Part shown: one piece after another, positions 26,365-35,594 of the stretch
How the letters are laid out: each line of letters begins with the position of its first letter
Numbering within the stretch: position 1 is the first letter of the stretch
Assembly (NCBI GenBank): GCA_964346395.1
Contig: CAYFUT010000007.1
Coordinates: forward strand, 1-64,000
Reading direction: 5' to 3'
From: CAYFUT01 sp964346395
GTDB taxonomy: Bacteria > Bacillota > Halanaerobiia > Halobacteroidales > Halobacteroidaceae
Length of the DNA stretch: 64,000 nt
Notes under the pieces: generated by a model
Told to the model about the DNA's origin: nothing
Seen by the model: only the letters and a program-made list of their open reading frames with translations
Databases searched by the model: none
Made by a program: the position numbers and the translations under genes

Positions 26365-27069
26365 TTATAACTGCAGCAACTGAAAAATCAACAAGCCCAC
26401 TAGTCCCCCAATTAAACCGCCAACCACTACTTCCCAAAGACTATGGATATTGCCTTCTATCCGACTTTCAGCTACTAACAAAGCCAAGATTAATACTAAA
26501 GTAGCAATTAACGGATTTTCAGTTAAAATCGAAATAATAATTACTAAACAAAAAGCTACTGCTGTATGACCACTTGGCATTCCCCCTTGAAAAAAGGTAC
26601 CTGACTTAAAATAAGCTTTGCTAACAATCACTACTAAAAAAACCAACACTAAAGAAATAAATGTCAAATGAATTGGGGTCTGACTAATCATATGTAATAA
26701 TTCCCAGGTCAAGGGCTGTAAATTATCAAAAAAGATAATATAGCCTACCACCGCTGCATTTAGGGCAGTAATTAATACTGCCCCCGCTGTAACATCTTTG
26801 ACTAGCTCTATTTTAGGATGATACTTAAGCGTTATTAAGTCACTAACCTCTTCAAGAGCAGTATTAATCATTTCCGCAAATATAACTAATGTAATTGTTA
26901 AAAACAGGATTAACAGTTCTACTTTAGTAACATCGAGCAGTAGGCTGCCTAATAAAACACAAATTGCAATCCCAAAATGAATTTTCATATTTAACTCTTT
27001 TTTTAAGACTTTAATAATTCCTTTTACAGCATAATTAAAGCTATTAATTAACTGGTGAATTAACTTCAT
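26365..27069 (-). CDS. fused DgkA-type lipid kinase and PAP2 phosphatase
   Basis: The 234-residue membrane protein joins two domains. Residues 1-115 are a DgkA/undecaprenol kinase (EMINTALEEVSDLI is the active-site helix); residues 120-234 are a PAP2-type phosphatase with PSGHTAVAFCL and SRIEGNIHSLWE. The first PAP2 motif (KX6RP) is not seen and the last acidic residue is Glu, so phosphatase activity is uncertain. Likely substrates are undecaprenol and its phosphates. It sits directly before era-region genes and after ybeY, as dgkA does in Bacillus. Confidence 0.88.
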   Translation of the reverse strand: MKLIHQLINSFNYAVKGIIKVLKKELNMKIHFGIAICVLLGSLLLDVTKVELLILFLTITLVIFAEMINTALEEVSDLITLKYHPKIELVKDVTAGAVLITALNAAVVGYIIFFDNLQPLTWELLHMISQTPIHLTFISLVLVFLVVIVSKAYFKSGTFFQGGMPSGHTAVAFCLVIIISILTENPLIATLVLILALLVAESRIEGNIHSLWEVVVGGLIGGLVGLLIFQLLQL

Positions 27070-27071
27070 CT

Positions 27072-27503
27072 TTACCGCTCTAACCCGGCCTTAGCTAATA
27101 TCTCTTCTTCTTTTTGCCGCATAACCTCTCGTTTGGCTTCCTGCTTGTGATTATAGCCTAATAAATGCAACAAACCATGGATAGTCAAAAACCCAACTTC
27201 CCGGGCCAACTGATGCCCATATTCCCGGGCTTGTTCAGCAGCAGTTTCTAAAGAAATAATCACATCCCCCAGCAGTTGAGTTTCATCCTGTGGGAAAGAC
27301 AAGACATCCGTTGCTTCATCGCAATCTCGAAACTCAGCATTCAGTTGCTGAATATAAGCATCATCCACCAGTGCAATGCTAATTTCCACTTCCTCACCTA
27401 CTTCTAGTTCCTGTTGGCCTATCTGCAGCACCTTATTTATTATTTCTGTTACCTGTTCAATCTCTTCTTTTTCATCCTGTAAATTATTAATCGCTATTTT
27501 CAT
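27072..27503 (-). CDS. ybeY: endoribonuclease YbeY
   Basis: YbeY is a zinc-dependent RNase for 16S rRNA 3' maturation and ribosome quality control. The 143-residue product has the zinc motif HGLLHLLGYNH (about residue 111) and the preceding LGDVIISLETA. I chose ATG 27503, which follows AGGGGG; the open frame starts earlier inside pgpH. It overlaps pgpH by 17 bases and is followed by the DgkA-PAP2 gene after two bases. Confidence 0.95.
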   Translation of the reverse strand: MKIAINNLQDEKEEIEQVTEIINKVLQIGQQELEVGEEVEISIALVDDAYIQQLNAEFRDCDEATDVLSFPQDETQLLGDVIISLETAAEQAREYGHQLAREVGFLTIHGLLHLLGYNHKQEAKREVMRQKEEEILAKAGLER

Positions 27504-29682
27504 CTTTCTCTGCCCCCTCTTTAAACTGCTGAGCAATATTATCCGGATACTCAATTCGATTATGAAAAATCCCTTTTAAAATGTTTACAAAAGAAGTAAT
27601 AATTTTATTTATCTCATTTAAAGTTAACTCAGAACGGTCTAATTGCCCATCATTTAATTTCTTCTTGACCAGATCGCGAACAAACTTTTCTAATTTATCC
27701 GGATCACTCTGCACCGATACATTAGATCTAACAGCTGCTTCTACCATATCTGCTAACATTACCAGAGCTGCCTCTTTAGTGGTCGGTTTCGGTCCATCAT
27801 ACCTAAACTCTTCTTCATCTACCGTTTTATATTTATCATCATAAACAGCCTCTTGATAGAAGAAAGAAACCAGGCTTGTTCCGTGGTGCTGCTTTATAAT
27901 ATCGATAACTACTTCCGGCAATTTATATTCCTGCCCCATCTCTACTCCATCCTTCACATGGGAAGTAATAATCAAAGTGCTCAAGCTCGGCGATAATTTA
28001 TCATGGGGGTTTTCAGCTCCAATTTGATTTTCATTAAAGAAATAAGAACGTTTTATCTTTCCAATATCATGATAATAGGCTCCTACCCGAGCCAATAGAG
28101 AATCAGCGCCTACTTCATCAGCTGCTGCTTCCGCTAAATTGCCTACAATAATACTGTGGTGATAAGTCCCCGGCGCTTCAACTAATACCCGCTTTAACAG
28201 CGGATGGTTAGGATTGGATAATTCCAATAACTTGACAGGCGAAGTAATCCCAAAAATATTCTCTACATAAGGCAGCAGACCATTAGTTACCACTGCTACT
28301 ATCACCCCGTTAATTAATCCTAGAGGAACTATCCGCAGTACAGACATCCAGTCTACTGCCGTAGGTCCGGTTAGCATAAAGCTAAAAATCGTCAGTGAAC
28401 TAGCCCCGCCCACAATAAAGCCGGCGCGCACTAGATCACCGCGCTGACTCAGTTTATTGACACTATAAATACCAGCTAAACTACTAACTACAGCTACCCC
28501 CATATCTATAATACTCTCATCACTCACTAAAGCTACTAAAAAAGAGATAGCCGCCGTAACTACAATTGCTAAATTAATATCAATTAAAACAGCAATTAAA
28601 ATAGCAGCTGCTGCCACCGGCACCACAAAGGAAGGATAAGCAATCGGTAAATACTGAACTATTTTTGCTAAAGATAAAATAATAATCGGCAGTAAACCCA
28701 ACAAAGCTAATTCTCCCATATCTTCTAGAACATAATAATGGTACTGGAAAATATAAATCACAGTCACCGCTACAATAATTAATACTACCAGCAGATACCC
28801 AATAATATTCAAGTAATTTATCTTGGGCTCTCTCAGTCCAAGCACCTCTAGTTTATGGATATCCTCTTCCGTAACTACCTTGCCGTGTCTAATAATAATT
28901 TCGCCCTTGCGAATTGTTTGCATTCGCGGCTCCACATTCCGGCGCGCTTCCGCTCGCTTTTCTTCTGTTAGCTCGGATTTATAAATTAAATTAGGCTGCA
29001 CCCACTGTTGGGTTAGCTTTTGTACCAACCCACTGTATTCTTGCTCTCGCTGTAATTGGCTCACTTCAGCTGCCATCTGCTGTTTGACATTCTCTAAGTC
29101 ATCACTTTTAATCCCCCGATTTAGATACTTAATTAATATATTGAGAACATCTTCCTGCAGGTGACCTACCTTTTCCGAAGAAATAGTCAACAAATATTCT
29201 ATTTCCTGCGGCGTTAACTTCAATTCTGTTTGCTTTTGTAATTTTTCTATCTTCTCCTGCAGACTATCTTCTTTTAGCTCCTTCGATTGAATAGCTTCCT
29301 GCTGCTCATTCTTTTGGTTCTCCTGTTGGTCAGAGTCAACAGCTTGCTTTCGCATCTTTTCTACTAATGCAAAAAAATCATTTATTTTCTGTTTAGTATT
29401 AGAAACTACAGTTACCTTTTCTTCATAAACCTTAGAAACTGCATCAGCAGCTTTCTGTTTCGCTTTTTCCGTGGCCTCTTCATCTACAAATTTAACTGTC
29501 TTCGGCGCTTCAATATCACGAGTACTTACTTCTCCTTCCTCTAAATTAACCTGATTAAAATCAACAGTCACTAAGGCAGCCAGAACCATAAATACTAATA
29601 CTCCCCAGGCCACTCGCTGAAAGTTCTTATTATTTAAAAATTTAAAATTGAAGTCTTCCTTTAATTGCTGCCAAAATTCCAT
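27487..29682 (-). CDS. pgpH: 7TM-HD family cyclic-di-AMP phosphodiesterase PgpH
   Basis: PgpH hydrolyses the second messenger c-di-AMP, which in Firmicutes controls potassium and osmolyte uptake. The 731-residue protein has one N-terminal membrane segment (about 24-41), a long extracytoplasmic 7TMR-HDED domain (to about 290) with glutamine-rich coiled coil, seven membrane segments, and a cytoplasmic HD domain with YHHSIIVGNLAEAA and YYHDIGK motifs. ATG at 29682 after AGGAGAGG. It lies between phoH and ybeY as in Bacillus. Confidence 0.95.
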   Translation of the reverse strand: MEFWQQLKEDFNFKFLNNKNFQRVAWGVLVFMVLAALVTVDFNQVNLEEGEVSTRDIEAPKTVKFVDEEATEKAKQKAADAVSKVYEEKVTVVSNTKQKINDFFALVEKMRKQAVDSDQQENQKNEQQEAIQSKELKEDSLQEKIEKLQKQTELKLTPQEIEYLLTISSEKVGHLQEDVLNILIKYLNRGIKSDDLENVKQQMAAEVSQLQREQEYSGLVQKLTQQWVQPNLIYKSELTEEKRAEARRNVEPRMQTIRKGEIIIRHGKVVTEEDIHKLEVLGLREPKINYLNIIGYLLVVLIIVAVTVIYIFQYHYYVLEDMGELALLGLLPIIILSLAKIVQYLPIAYPSFVVPVAAAAILIAVLIDINLAIVVTAAISFLVALVSDESIIDMGVAVVSSLAGIYSVNKLSQRGDLVRAGFIVGGASSLTIFSFMLTGPTAVDWMSVLRIVPLGLINGVIVAVVTNGLLPYVENIFGITSPVKLLELSNPNHPLLKRVLVEAPGTYHHSIIVGNLAEAAADEVGADSLLARVGAYYHDIGKIKRSYFFNENQIGAENPHDKLSPSLSTLIITSHVKDGVEMGQEYKLPEVVIDIIKQHHGTSLVSFFYQEAVYDDKYKTVDEEEFRYDGPKPTTKEAALVMLADMVEAAVRSNVSVQSDPDKLEKFVRDLVKKKLNDGQLDRSELTLNEINKIITSFVNILKGIFHNRIEYPDNIAQQFKEGAEKDENSD

Positions 29683-29732
29683 AATATCCTCTCCTAATGT
29701 GATTCTAGAATGCTCTTTTAAAATCTAGCTGA

Positions 29733-30683
29733 TTACTCTTCCTGGTCATAAGCCTCAATAATATCCCTAACTAATCGATGGCGTACTACATCCCGATTAG
29801 TTAGATAAACAAAACTAATCCCCTCTATCTTACTCAAAAATTTTTCCGCCTCTACTAACCCAGAAGTATGGCGGTTTGGTAAATCTATTTGGGTAATATC
29901 TCCATTAATTACTGCTTTAGAATTAGGACCTAAGCGGGTTAAAAACATCTTCATCTGCTCGCTTTTAGTATTTTGCGCTTCATCCAAAATTACAAATGAA
30001 TTTTTTAAAGTTCTCCCCCGCATATAAGCTAAAGGCGCAATCTCAATAATTTCTTTTTCTAATAGCTGATTAACTTTTCCAGTCCCTAATATATCATATA
30101 ATGAATCATATAAAGGACGTAAATAAGGATCAACTTTCTCCTGCAAATCACCAGGTAAAAAACCTAAATTTTCCCCCGCTTCAATAGCAGGCCTAGTTAA
30201 AATAATCCGCTTCACTTGTTCACTCATCAGCGCATTAACTGCCATTACCACTGCTAAGAATGTCTTCCCGGTTCCCGCCGGGCCAACACCAAATACAATA
30301 TCCTTATCCCGCAGGGCATCAATATATATTTTCTGTCCTATCGTTTTGGGTCTGATTTTTTCCCCAGAAGCAGTTACCTGGACTACATCCGAATATATAT
30401 CCTGTAGTGAAAAATCTTCTTCCTGAGCCAATTCAATAGCATACTCTAACTCTTGAGTAGTTAAACTGCCTTTTTCTTTTATTATTTCATCTAACTGTTT
30501 AATTAAATTAATTACCTTCTTCACTTCTGATTCTTGACCACTAACTTTAATTAAATTCCCGCGCGCTATAATTTCTACCTCAAATTCTTTTTCTATCCAG
30601 TTTATATTCTGATTATGCTGTCCAACAATACTCACAGCAGAATGGTTATTATTTAGCTCCAACTTTTTAGTTATTACTGACAA
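29733..30683 (-). CDS. phoH: PhoH-like ATPase
   Basis: The 316-residue protein has an N-terminal KH-like part (about 15-70) and a PhoH P-loop ATPase domain with GPAGTGKTFLAV (about residue 134) and ILDEAQNT (Walker B). The family is thought to act in RNA metabolism, often together with ybeY, which lies two genes downstream. The start is TTG at 30683 with GGAGGG nine bases before it. yqfD precedes it by five bases. Confidence 0.95.
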   Translation of the reverse strand: MSVITKKLELNNNHSAVSIVGQHNQNINWIEKEFEVEIIARGNLIKVSGQESEVKKVINLIKQLDEIIKEKGSLTTQELEYAIELAQEEDFSLQDIYSDVVQVTASGEKIRPKTIGQKIYIDALRDKDIVFGVGPAGTGKTFLAVVMAVNALMSEQVKRIILTRPAIEAGENLGFLPGDLQEKVDPYLRPLYDSLYDILGTGKVNQLLEKEIIEIAPLAYMRGRTLKNSFVILDEAQNTKSEQMKMFLTRLGPNSKAVINGDITQIDLPNRHTSGLVEAEKFLSKIEGISFVYLTNRDVVRHRLVRDIIEAYDQEE

Positions 30684-30687
30684 CTAC

Positions 30688-31905
30688 TTATTCCCTCCTA
30701 ACGGCAATATCTTCTTTGAGTTCTATAATACCTTTCGTCCTTACAATTTTATCATTTTTATTTGTATTTATTAGTTTAAATTCACTATTTAATATTATAG
30801 GCTTTTTTGTTAGTCGTTGCAAGATATTATCCAGAGCCCTTTTTCGACTCAACTGCTTAGCCTGCTTAAAACTCCTCTTTTCTCTAAATTCTTTCAGTTG
30901 AACATATCGTCTTGTAATTAATTCTACAGGTAAACTATAATTCCTCCATTCAGGTAAAGATTTTACCTCTTCTTTAACTTGAAAATTAGTATACGGAGGA
31001 GTTTTAGGGCCGCTAATGACCACTTCTTTATCTTCATACTTTGCAATTAAACTGGTCTCCACATTTCCCGTCGGCTGTTGGTAATACTCTACCAATTTAG
31101 CTTCTCCATATCCTTCATACCAGACCCGGGCCTTAGCTATTCCCTCCGCTTTAACTTCTCGATATTCTTTTATTTCTTCCGTTTCTTTTTTATCCTCAGC
31201 TTCATCCTTATTCTTATCTTTATATACCGGCGTATAGCGGCTAATTAAAACGTCTCCCTTGTTTACTGTCATTCCTTCCTCTACTTTAGGGGTTCCCTTT
31301 AAAACAATCAAATCAGTAATCAGCCCTGCTTTAGCAGCTACTACATCACAAGATTCCATCTTTTCTACTAATTCTTTTTCTTCAACTTCTACTATCAACT
31401 TAACTCCTTGAAAATATAAGTGTACCCAACTGAACTGCTGTTCTTTCTGCATCAATAGTTTTTCCAATTTTTCTAAAGCAATACTTGATTTCAAGACTCC
31501 AGGCTTAACACCTTGGTTTCCTAGTATCTTTTTTACCTGTTCAGTCCTAACTTCCTCAGTTCCTGTTACCTCTATAAACAAAACAAAGTTAGCTAAGCCC
31601 CAAATGGCAATCAATAAAAAAACAACTCCCACCACCAAAAACCGCCTTCTAAATAACTTACTTGCTAAAAAAGGAATTCCTCGTTGCTCAATTACAGTTA
31701 CCGTGCAGTTCATTTCTTCCCTTAGCGGCTGAACTTGGGCAAAAACTCCTGCTCTTATATTTATATAATAAGCTTTATCCTTCTGAGTCAGCCCCCACAA
31801 GTCAACTCCTTCCTCGACTAAGCGGTTAATTAACCGCTCCTTCTGCCCGCCAGTTATCTTTAACTGTAGATAGCCGCAGCAAAAGAAATACAGCTTTCTT
31901 AACAT
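30688..31905 (-). CDS. yqfD: sporulation protein YqfD
   Basis: YqfD is a sigma-E controlled sporulation protein of Firmicutes, needed for efficient forespore development. The 405-residue product has a cytoplasmic N-terminal part, one membrane segment (about 89-110), and a large outer domain with GTEEVRTEQVKKIL that resembles a POTRA-like fold. ATG at 31905 after AAGGAGG. It forms a pair with yqfC, and phoH follows, the same as in Bacillus. Confidence 0.93.
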   Translation of the reverse strand: MLRKLYFFCCGYLQLKITGGQKERLINRLVEEGVDLWGLTQKDKAYYINIRAGVFAQVQPLREEMNCTVTVIEQRGIPFLASKLFRRRFLVVGVVFLLIAIWGLANFVLFIEVTGTEEVRTEQVKKILGNQGVKPGVLKSSIALEKLEKLLMQKEQQFSWVHLYFQGVKLIVEVEEKELVEKMESCDVVAAKAGLITDLIVLKGTPKVEEGMTVNKGDVLISRYTPVYKDKNKDEAEDKKETEEIKEYREVKAEGIAKARVWYEGYGEAKLVEYYQQPTGNVETSLIAKYEDKEVVISGPKTPPYTNFQVKEEVKSLPEWRNYSLPVELITRRYVQLKEFREKRSFKQAKQLSRKRALDNILQRLTKKPIILNSEFKLINTNKNDKIVRTKGIIELKEDIAVRRE

Positions 31906-31915
31906 AATATCCTCC

Positions 31916-32194
31916 TTAAAATAACTTAAAACTTAAGTTATCTATCTTCCCTATTATCACTAGTTTCTCTTCATTAATGTGGTCAACTTTTAACTGCCGC
32001 CCCTGAATGATAAGTTGGCCCCGCTTAATTCTGATCTCAACTAATTTGGGGGTATACTTTATAATCCCGCGGTGATTCTCTACCTTCAAATTTAAATTAC
32101 CAACTATTGAAATTAAAGGTAAATCAAAAATTACTTCCTGAGGTAAATCAAATATCTCAGTCAACCGCTGCCGAAAATCAGACTCCCTACCCAT
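31916..32194 (-). CDS. yqfC: sporulation protein YqfC
   Basis: The 92-residue product matches the YqfC/YabP family of sporulation proteins: FDLPQEVIFDLPLISIVGN near residue 15 and the central HRGIIKYTP. ATG at 32194 follows GAGGGGG; the open frame begins earlier without a ribosome site. It is the first gene of the yqfC-yqfD-phoH-pgpH-ybeY run; in Bacillus it is sigma-E dependent, but I could not find a convincing sigma-E promoter here. Confidence 0.9.
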   Translation of the reverse strand: MGRESDFRQRLTEIFDLPQEVIFDLPLISIVGNLNLKVENHRGIIKYTPKLVEIRIKRGQLIIQGRQLKVDHINEEKLVIIGKIDNLSFKLF

Positions 32195-32620
32195 TACTAA
32201 TACCCCCTCATTAATCAGAAAAACAGTCCTCAACAAAGATATTAGCTCCGCTTTGCTCGCGTTCCGGCTAAAATCAGCCCTTCAACTCGAGAGGCTGATT
32301 GCCCTTACTCCTTTTGCTTACCCCCAGCCTTAGTCCTTAACCCCTCAGAAAAACTATCCAACTCCCTGGTTTAAATACTATGTTAACTATTATCTATTAA
32401 TTACAATAAAAGCCGCCTGCCGGCGACTTAAATTGAGTCTGAGGTTAAGATTGAGTCAGTCATAAAAGAAAACAAACCAATCTTCAGAGCTAAACTTTAA
32501 ATTAATTCATGATAAAATCTTTTCCACCTTATCCTCAGCCTTAAACTAAACCTATTCACCTGAATAAACTTAATCTAAAAAGTTATCTGCAATTTCAAAA
32601 AAAGTATGATTTCTTTAATA
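32195..32620. other. intergenic region with leader hairpin and repeat words
   Basis: This 426-base spacer between yqeY and yqfC has no gene. It contains an inverted repeat AATCAGCC/GGCTGATT at about 32273-32301 (80 bases before yqfC, in its probable leader), and repeat words GCCGGCGACTTA and TTGAG-rich sequence at 32414-32460. The latter recur at 56751-56799 and, more weakly, at 59738-59760. I see no known riboswitch. Confidence 0.5.
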
Positions 32621-32621
32621 A

Positions 32622-32652
32622 TAAAAAAACCCGGCGGAAATCCGCCAGGTTC
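32622..32652 (-). terminator. terminator after yqeY
   Basis: Arms AACCTGGCGG and CCGCCGGGTT on the minus strand are followed by seven T and an AT-rich tail. It ends the mtaB-HIT-yqeY transcript seven bases after the yqeY stop. Confidence 0.92.
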
Positions 32653-32658
32653 TCTGCT

Positions 32659-33105
32659 CTACTGTAATCTTTCGCGCACCATTTGATTTACTTGACTGCC
32701 GTCCGCTTTACCTTTGATCTTAGGCATAATAGCGCCCATCACTTGCCCCATATCACTCATATCCTGGGCTCCTACTTCAGCAATAGTTTCCTCTACAAGT
32801 TCTTCTAATTCTTCCTCACCTAACTGTTCCGGTAAGTACTCCTGTAAAATCTCAATTTCCCGCTCTGCCTCAGCAATTCGTTCTTCATCGCCTGCTTTCT
32901 CATACTCTTCTAGCGATTCCTTCGCCTGTTTAACTAATTTCGATAATACCTCAATTACGTCTTCATCCGATAAATCTCCTTGATTATCAATTTCAGCATC
33001 CTTAATCGCTGCTCGAGTCATTCTAATCACTGATAATCTTTCTTTCTCTTGATTACGCATAGCCTCTTTCATATCTGCTACTAATTGCTCTTGAATTGAT
33101 GACAT
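32659..33105 (-). CDS. yqeY: GatB/YqeY domain protein
   Basis: The 148-residue helical protein is a YqeY family member, related to the tRNA-binding tail domain of GatB. It has the family core SVIRMTRAAIKDAEID and LPEQLGEEELEELVEETI, ending GSQVNQMVRERL. It may bind tRNA or act in amidotransferase-like contexts, but its role is unproven. ATG at 33105 after AGGGGGAG. It usually follows rpsU; here rpsU is absent and the HIT gene is its direct neighbour. Confidence 0.92.
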   Translation of the reverse strand: MSSIQEQLVADMKEAMRNQEKERLSVIRMTRAAIKDAEIDNQGDLSDEDVIEVLSKLVKQAKESLEEYEKAGDEERIAEAEREIEILQEYLPEQLGEEELEELVEETIAEVGAQDMSDMGQVMGAIMPKIKGKADGSQVNQMVRERLQ

Positions 33106-33125
33106 ATTTCTCCCCCTCGTTTATT

Positions 33126-33473
33126 TTATCCTGGTGGCCACTGCAGGTCACGTCCGCCTAATAAGTGGTAGTGAATATGGAATACAGTCTGGCCGCCAGC
33201 TTCTTTACAATTACTAACCAGCCGAAAACCTTCTTCGGCTATCCCTGTTTCTTCGGCCAATTGATTGGCTACCTGGTAAATATGACCGATTAATTCTTTA
33301 TGTTCTTCCTCCAGATCTAATAAAGTAGGAATATGTTCTTTAGGTACAATTAGTAGATGTACAGGAGCCTGTGGTTCAATATCTTTAAAAGCAATCACCT
33401 GCTCATCTTCATACACAATATCACTATCAATTTCTCCGTCTGCTATTTTACAGAATAAACAGTCATCAGCCAT
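33126..33473 (-). CDS. histidine triad (HIT) nucleotide hydrolase, HinT-like
   Basis: The 115-residue product is a HinT-type purine nucleoside phosphoramidase. It starts ADDCLFCKIADGEI and has the active-site triad HIHYHLLGG near the C terminus. The two early cysteines (CLFC) may bind zinc with a histidine, as in some HIT proteins. ATG at 33473 follows GGGAGG by eight bases. The gene lies between mtaB and yqeY on one transcript. Confidence 0.94.
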   Translation of the reverse strand: MADDCLFCKIADGEIDSDIVYEDEQVIAFKDIEPQAPVHLLIVPKEHIPTLLDLEEEHKELIGHIYQVANQLAEETGIAEEGFRLVSNCKEAGGQTVFHIHYHLLGGRDLQWPPG

Positions 33474-33532
33474 TCTCTCCACCTCCCTCTTGTAAGTTAA
33501 TTTAGCTCTCTTATACTCCTTTTTACTTTCCG

Positions 33533-34840
33533 TTATGTATTAGATTCTAACTCCCCGATTAATTTTCCTTCGTTGATTTTTAATTTGACGGGAACTAATT
33601 CTCCTGCTAGCTCATCAGCTCCCTTAACTGCTACGCGCAGGTAATTATCAGTCAAACCAGTTAATAAACCAGTAGCACGATCTCTGTTTTCCTCGACCAA
33701 TACTTTCATCTTCCGGCCGATAAATTGCTGTCTATAATCCTCTTTCAGTTTAGCTCCAATTTCCCGCAGCTGCTTACTGCGTTTCTTTTTCACTCGGGAA
33801 TGAACTTGCTCAGGAAAATCAGCTGCCGGCGTCCCCTCCCGGGGAGAATACTGAAACACATGCAGGTCGCTAAATTTAAGTTCTTCTACTAACTCATAGG
33901 TAGCCTTAAAGTCAGTTTCTTCTTCGCCGGGGAAACCGACAATTACATCCGTAGTAACCGCAATTTCCGGAATCTTATCTTTAATTTTATAAACCATCTC
34001 TTTAAATTTTGCTCTGCTATAAGGCCGATTCATCGCTTCCAATACTTTATCAGAACCGCTCTGGAGAGGTAAATGTAAATGGCGGCATAACTTGTTTGAC
34101 TCAGCAATTAAATTAATTAATTCACCACTTACTTCCGTTCCTTCAATTGAACTTAGCCGAATCCGCTGAACCCCATCAATTTTAATCAACTCAGTTAACA
34201 GTTGTTCTAGACTTAAATCCGATTTATCTTTTCCGTATTCTCCTAAGTGAATACCGGTTAAAACAATTTCTTTAAATTCTTCGGCGGCTAACTTTTTAAC
34301 TTCGGTTACTACTTCAGTTAACCCCCGACTGCGGACTCTACCCCGAGCATAAGGAATAATACAGTAAGAACAAAACTGATCACAGCCTTCCTGGATTTTA
34401 ATCGTCGCTCTCGTTCTATCCTTAAAATCAGCTACTTCTACCTCTTCAAACTCATCTTCTTCGTCGACTGGCTGCACAAAATTAAGCGGGGCATCTGCCC
34501 GCAGTGCTTGTTCTACAAATTCTACTATTTTACTACGCCCCGTAGTACCTACCACTAAATCAATCTCTGCACTCGCTAACACTTCCTCAGCATCCACTTG
34601 CGGATAACAGCCTACTACTGCAATTAAAGCATCTGTTTCCCTCCGGCGCACCTTTCGAGTTATCTTTCGGGATTTTCGGGCTCCGCCGTGGGTAACAGTA
34701 CAGGTATTAACCACATAAATATCAGCCGATTCCTTAAAATCTACAATTTCATAACCTGCTTGCTTAAATTGATTCCGCATCGCTTCTGTATCATAGTGAT
34801 TTACCTTACAGCCTAAAGTATAAAAAGCAACTTTCCTCAT
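33533..34840 (-). CDS. mtaB: tRNA t6A37 methylthiotransferase MtaB
   Basis: MtaB is a radical-SAM enzyme that adds a methylthio group to t6A at position 37 of tRNAs, giving ms2t6A. The 435-residue protein has the N-terminal UPF0004 domain (TLGCKVNHYD, NTCTVT, VVGCYPQ cysteines for one cluster), the radical-SAM motif CDQFCSYCIIPYARG (about residue 145) and a C-terminal TRAM domain. ATG at 34840 after AGGAGG. rsmE precedes it by six bases. Confidence 0.96.
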   Translation of the reverse strand: MRKVAFYTLGCKVNHYDTEAMRNQFKQAGYEIVDFKESADIYVVNTCTVTHGGARKSRKITRKVRRRETDALIAVVGCYPQVDAEEVLASAEIDLVVGTTGRSKIVEFVEQALRADAPLNFVQPVDEEDEFEEVEVADFKDRTRATIKIQEGCDQFCSYCIIPYARGRVRSRGLTEVVTEVKKLAAEEFKEIVLTGIHLGEYGKDKSDLSLEQLLTELIKIDGVQRIRLSSIEGTEVSGELINLIAESNKLCRHLHLPLQSGSDKVLEAMNRPYSRAKFKEMVYKIKDKIPEIAVTTDVIVGFPGEEETDFKATYELVEELKFSDLHVFQYSPREGTPAADFPEQVHSRVKKKRSKQLREIGAKLKEDYRQQFIGRKMKVLVEENRDRATGLLTGLTDNYLRVAVKGADELAGELVPVKLKINEGKLIGELESNT

Positions 34841-34846
34841 TACCGA

Positions 34847-35593
34847 TTATCCTCCTAAGTCACCTGCTTCATAGAGCGCCATCGTGACACTGGCAATCCC
34901 GGCCGTTTCCGCCCGTAAAATTCTGGGGCCTAAACTAACCGGCTCCACTCCCCAACCTCGAGCCTGTTCGATTTCCTGGGGAGTAAAACCGCCTTCCGGG
35001 CCAACTACTACAGAAATAGATTGCGGCTGCCCATCATTAATTACCTGCCGCCAGCTATAACTTGTTTCTTCCGCCCAGGGAATCAAAGCTAAATCTGCTT
35101 GCAACGTTTCTGCTGCTTCCAATTGACTAAATTCCTTTACCGGCTTTACCTCTGGAATCCGACTCCGCTGGCACTGTTTGGCTGCTTCCCGAGCTATCTT
35201 CTGCCACCGTTCTTGCCGGCGTTCAGCTTTATCAGCAGTTAACTTAACTACTGTCCGTTCGGTTAACAACGGAACAATCCGACTAACACCCAGTTCGGTA
35301 GATTTTTGCACAATCAAGTCCATCTTCTTCTTCCGTTTAGGCAGCCCCTGAACTAAAGTAACTTCTAAATCAGGTTCTACTTTTCGCTCCAGCTCATTAA
35401 TAATGTCACCCTCTACTACTTTTTCATCCGTATGCTGGATTTCCACTAAATATGTAGTTCCCGCTCCATCAGCTACTGTAATCTGATCACCACTGCCTAA
35501 CCGCAGCGACCGCGTAATATGCTGTACATCATCTCCTCTGATTATTACCCGGCCCCGATCAATATCCTTCGGCTCTACAAAAAAATGATGCAT
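34847..35593 (-). CDS. rsmE: 16S rRNA (uracil1498-N3)-methyltransferase RsmE
   Basis: RsmE methylates U1498 of 16S rRNA. The product of 248 residues starts MHHFFVEP, has an N-terminal PUA-like part (GDDVQHITRSLRL) and a SPOUT methyltransferase domain with GPEGGFTPQE and LGPRILRAETA, which forms the trefoil knot. A GTG three codons upstream is possible, but AGGAG is better spaced for ATG 35593. It starts one base after the prmA stop, as prmA-rsmE usually do. Confidence 0.96.
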   Translation of the reverse strand: MHHFFVEPKDIDRGRVIIRGDDVQHITRSLRLGSGDQITVADGAGTTYLVEIQHTDEKVVEGDIINELERKVEPDLEVTLVQGLPKRKKKMDLIVQKSTELGVSRIVPLLTERTVVKLTADKAERRQERWQKIAREAAKQCQRSRIPEVKPVKEFSQLEAAETLQADLALIPWAEETSYSWRQVINDGQPQSISVVVGPEGGFTPQEIEQARGWGVEPVSLGPRILRAETAGIASVTMALYEAGDLGG

Positions 35594-35594
35594 A

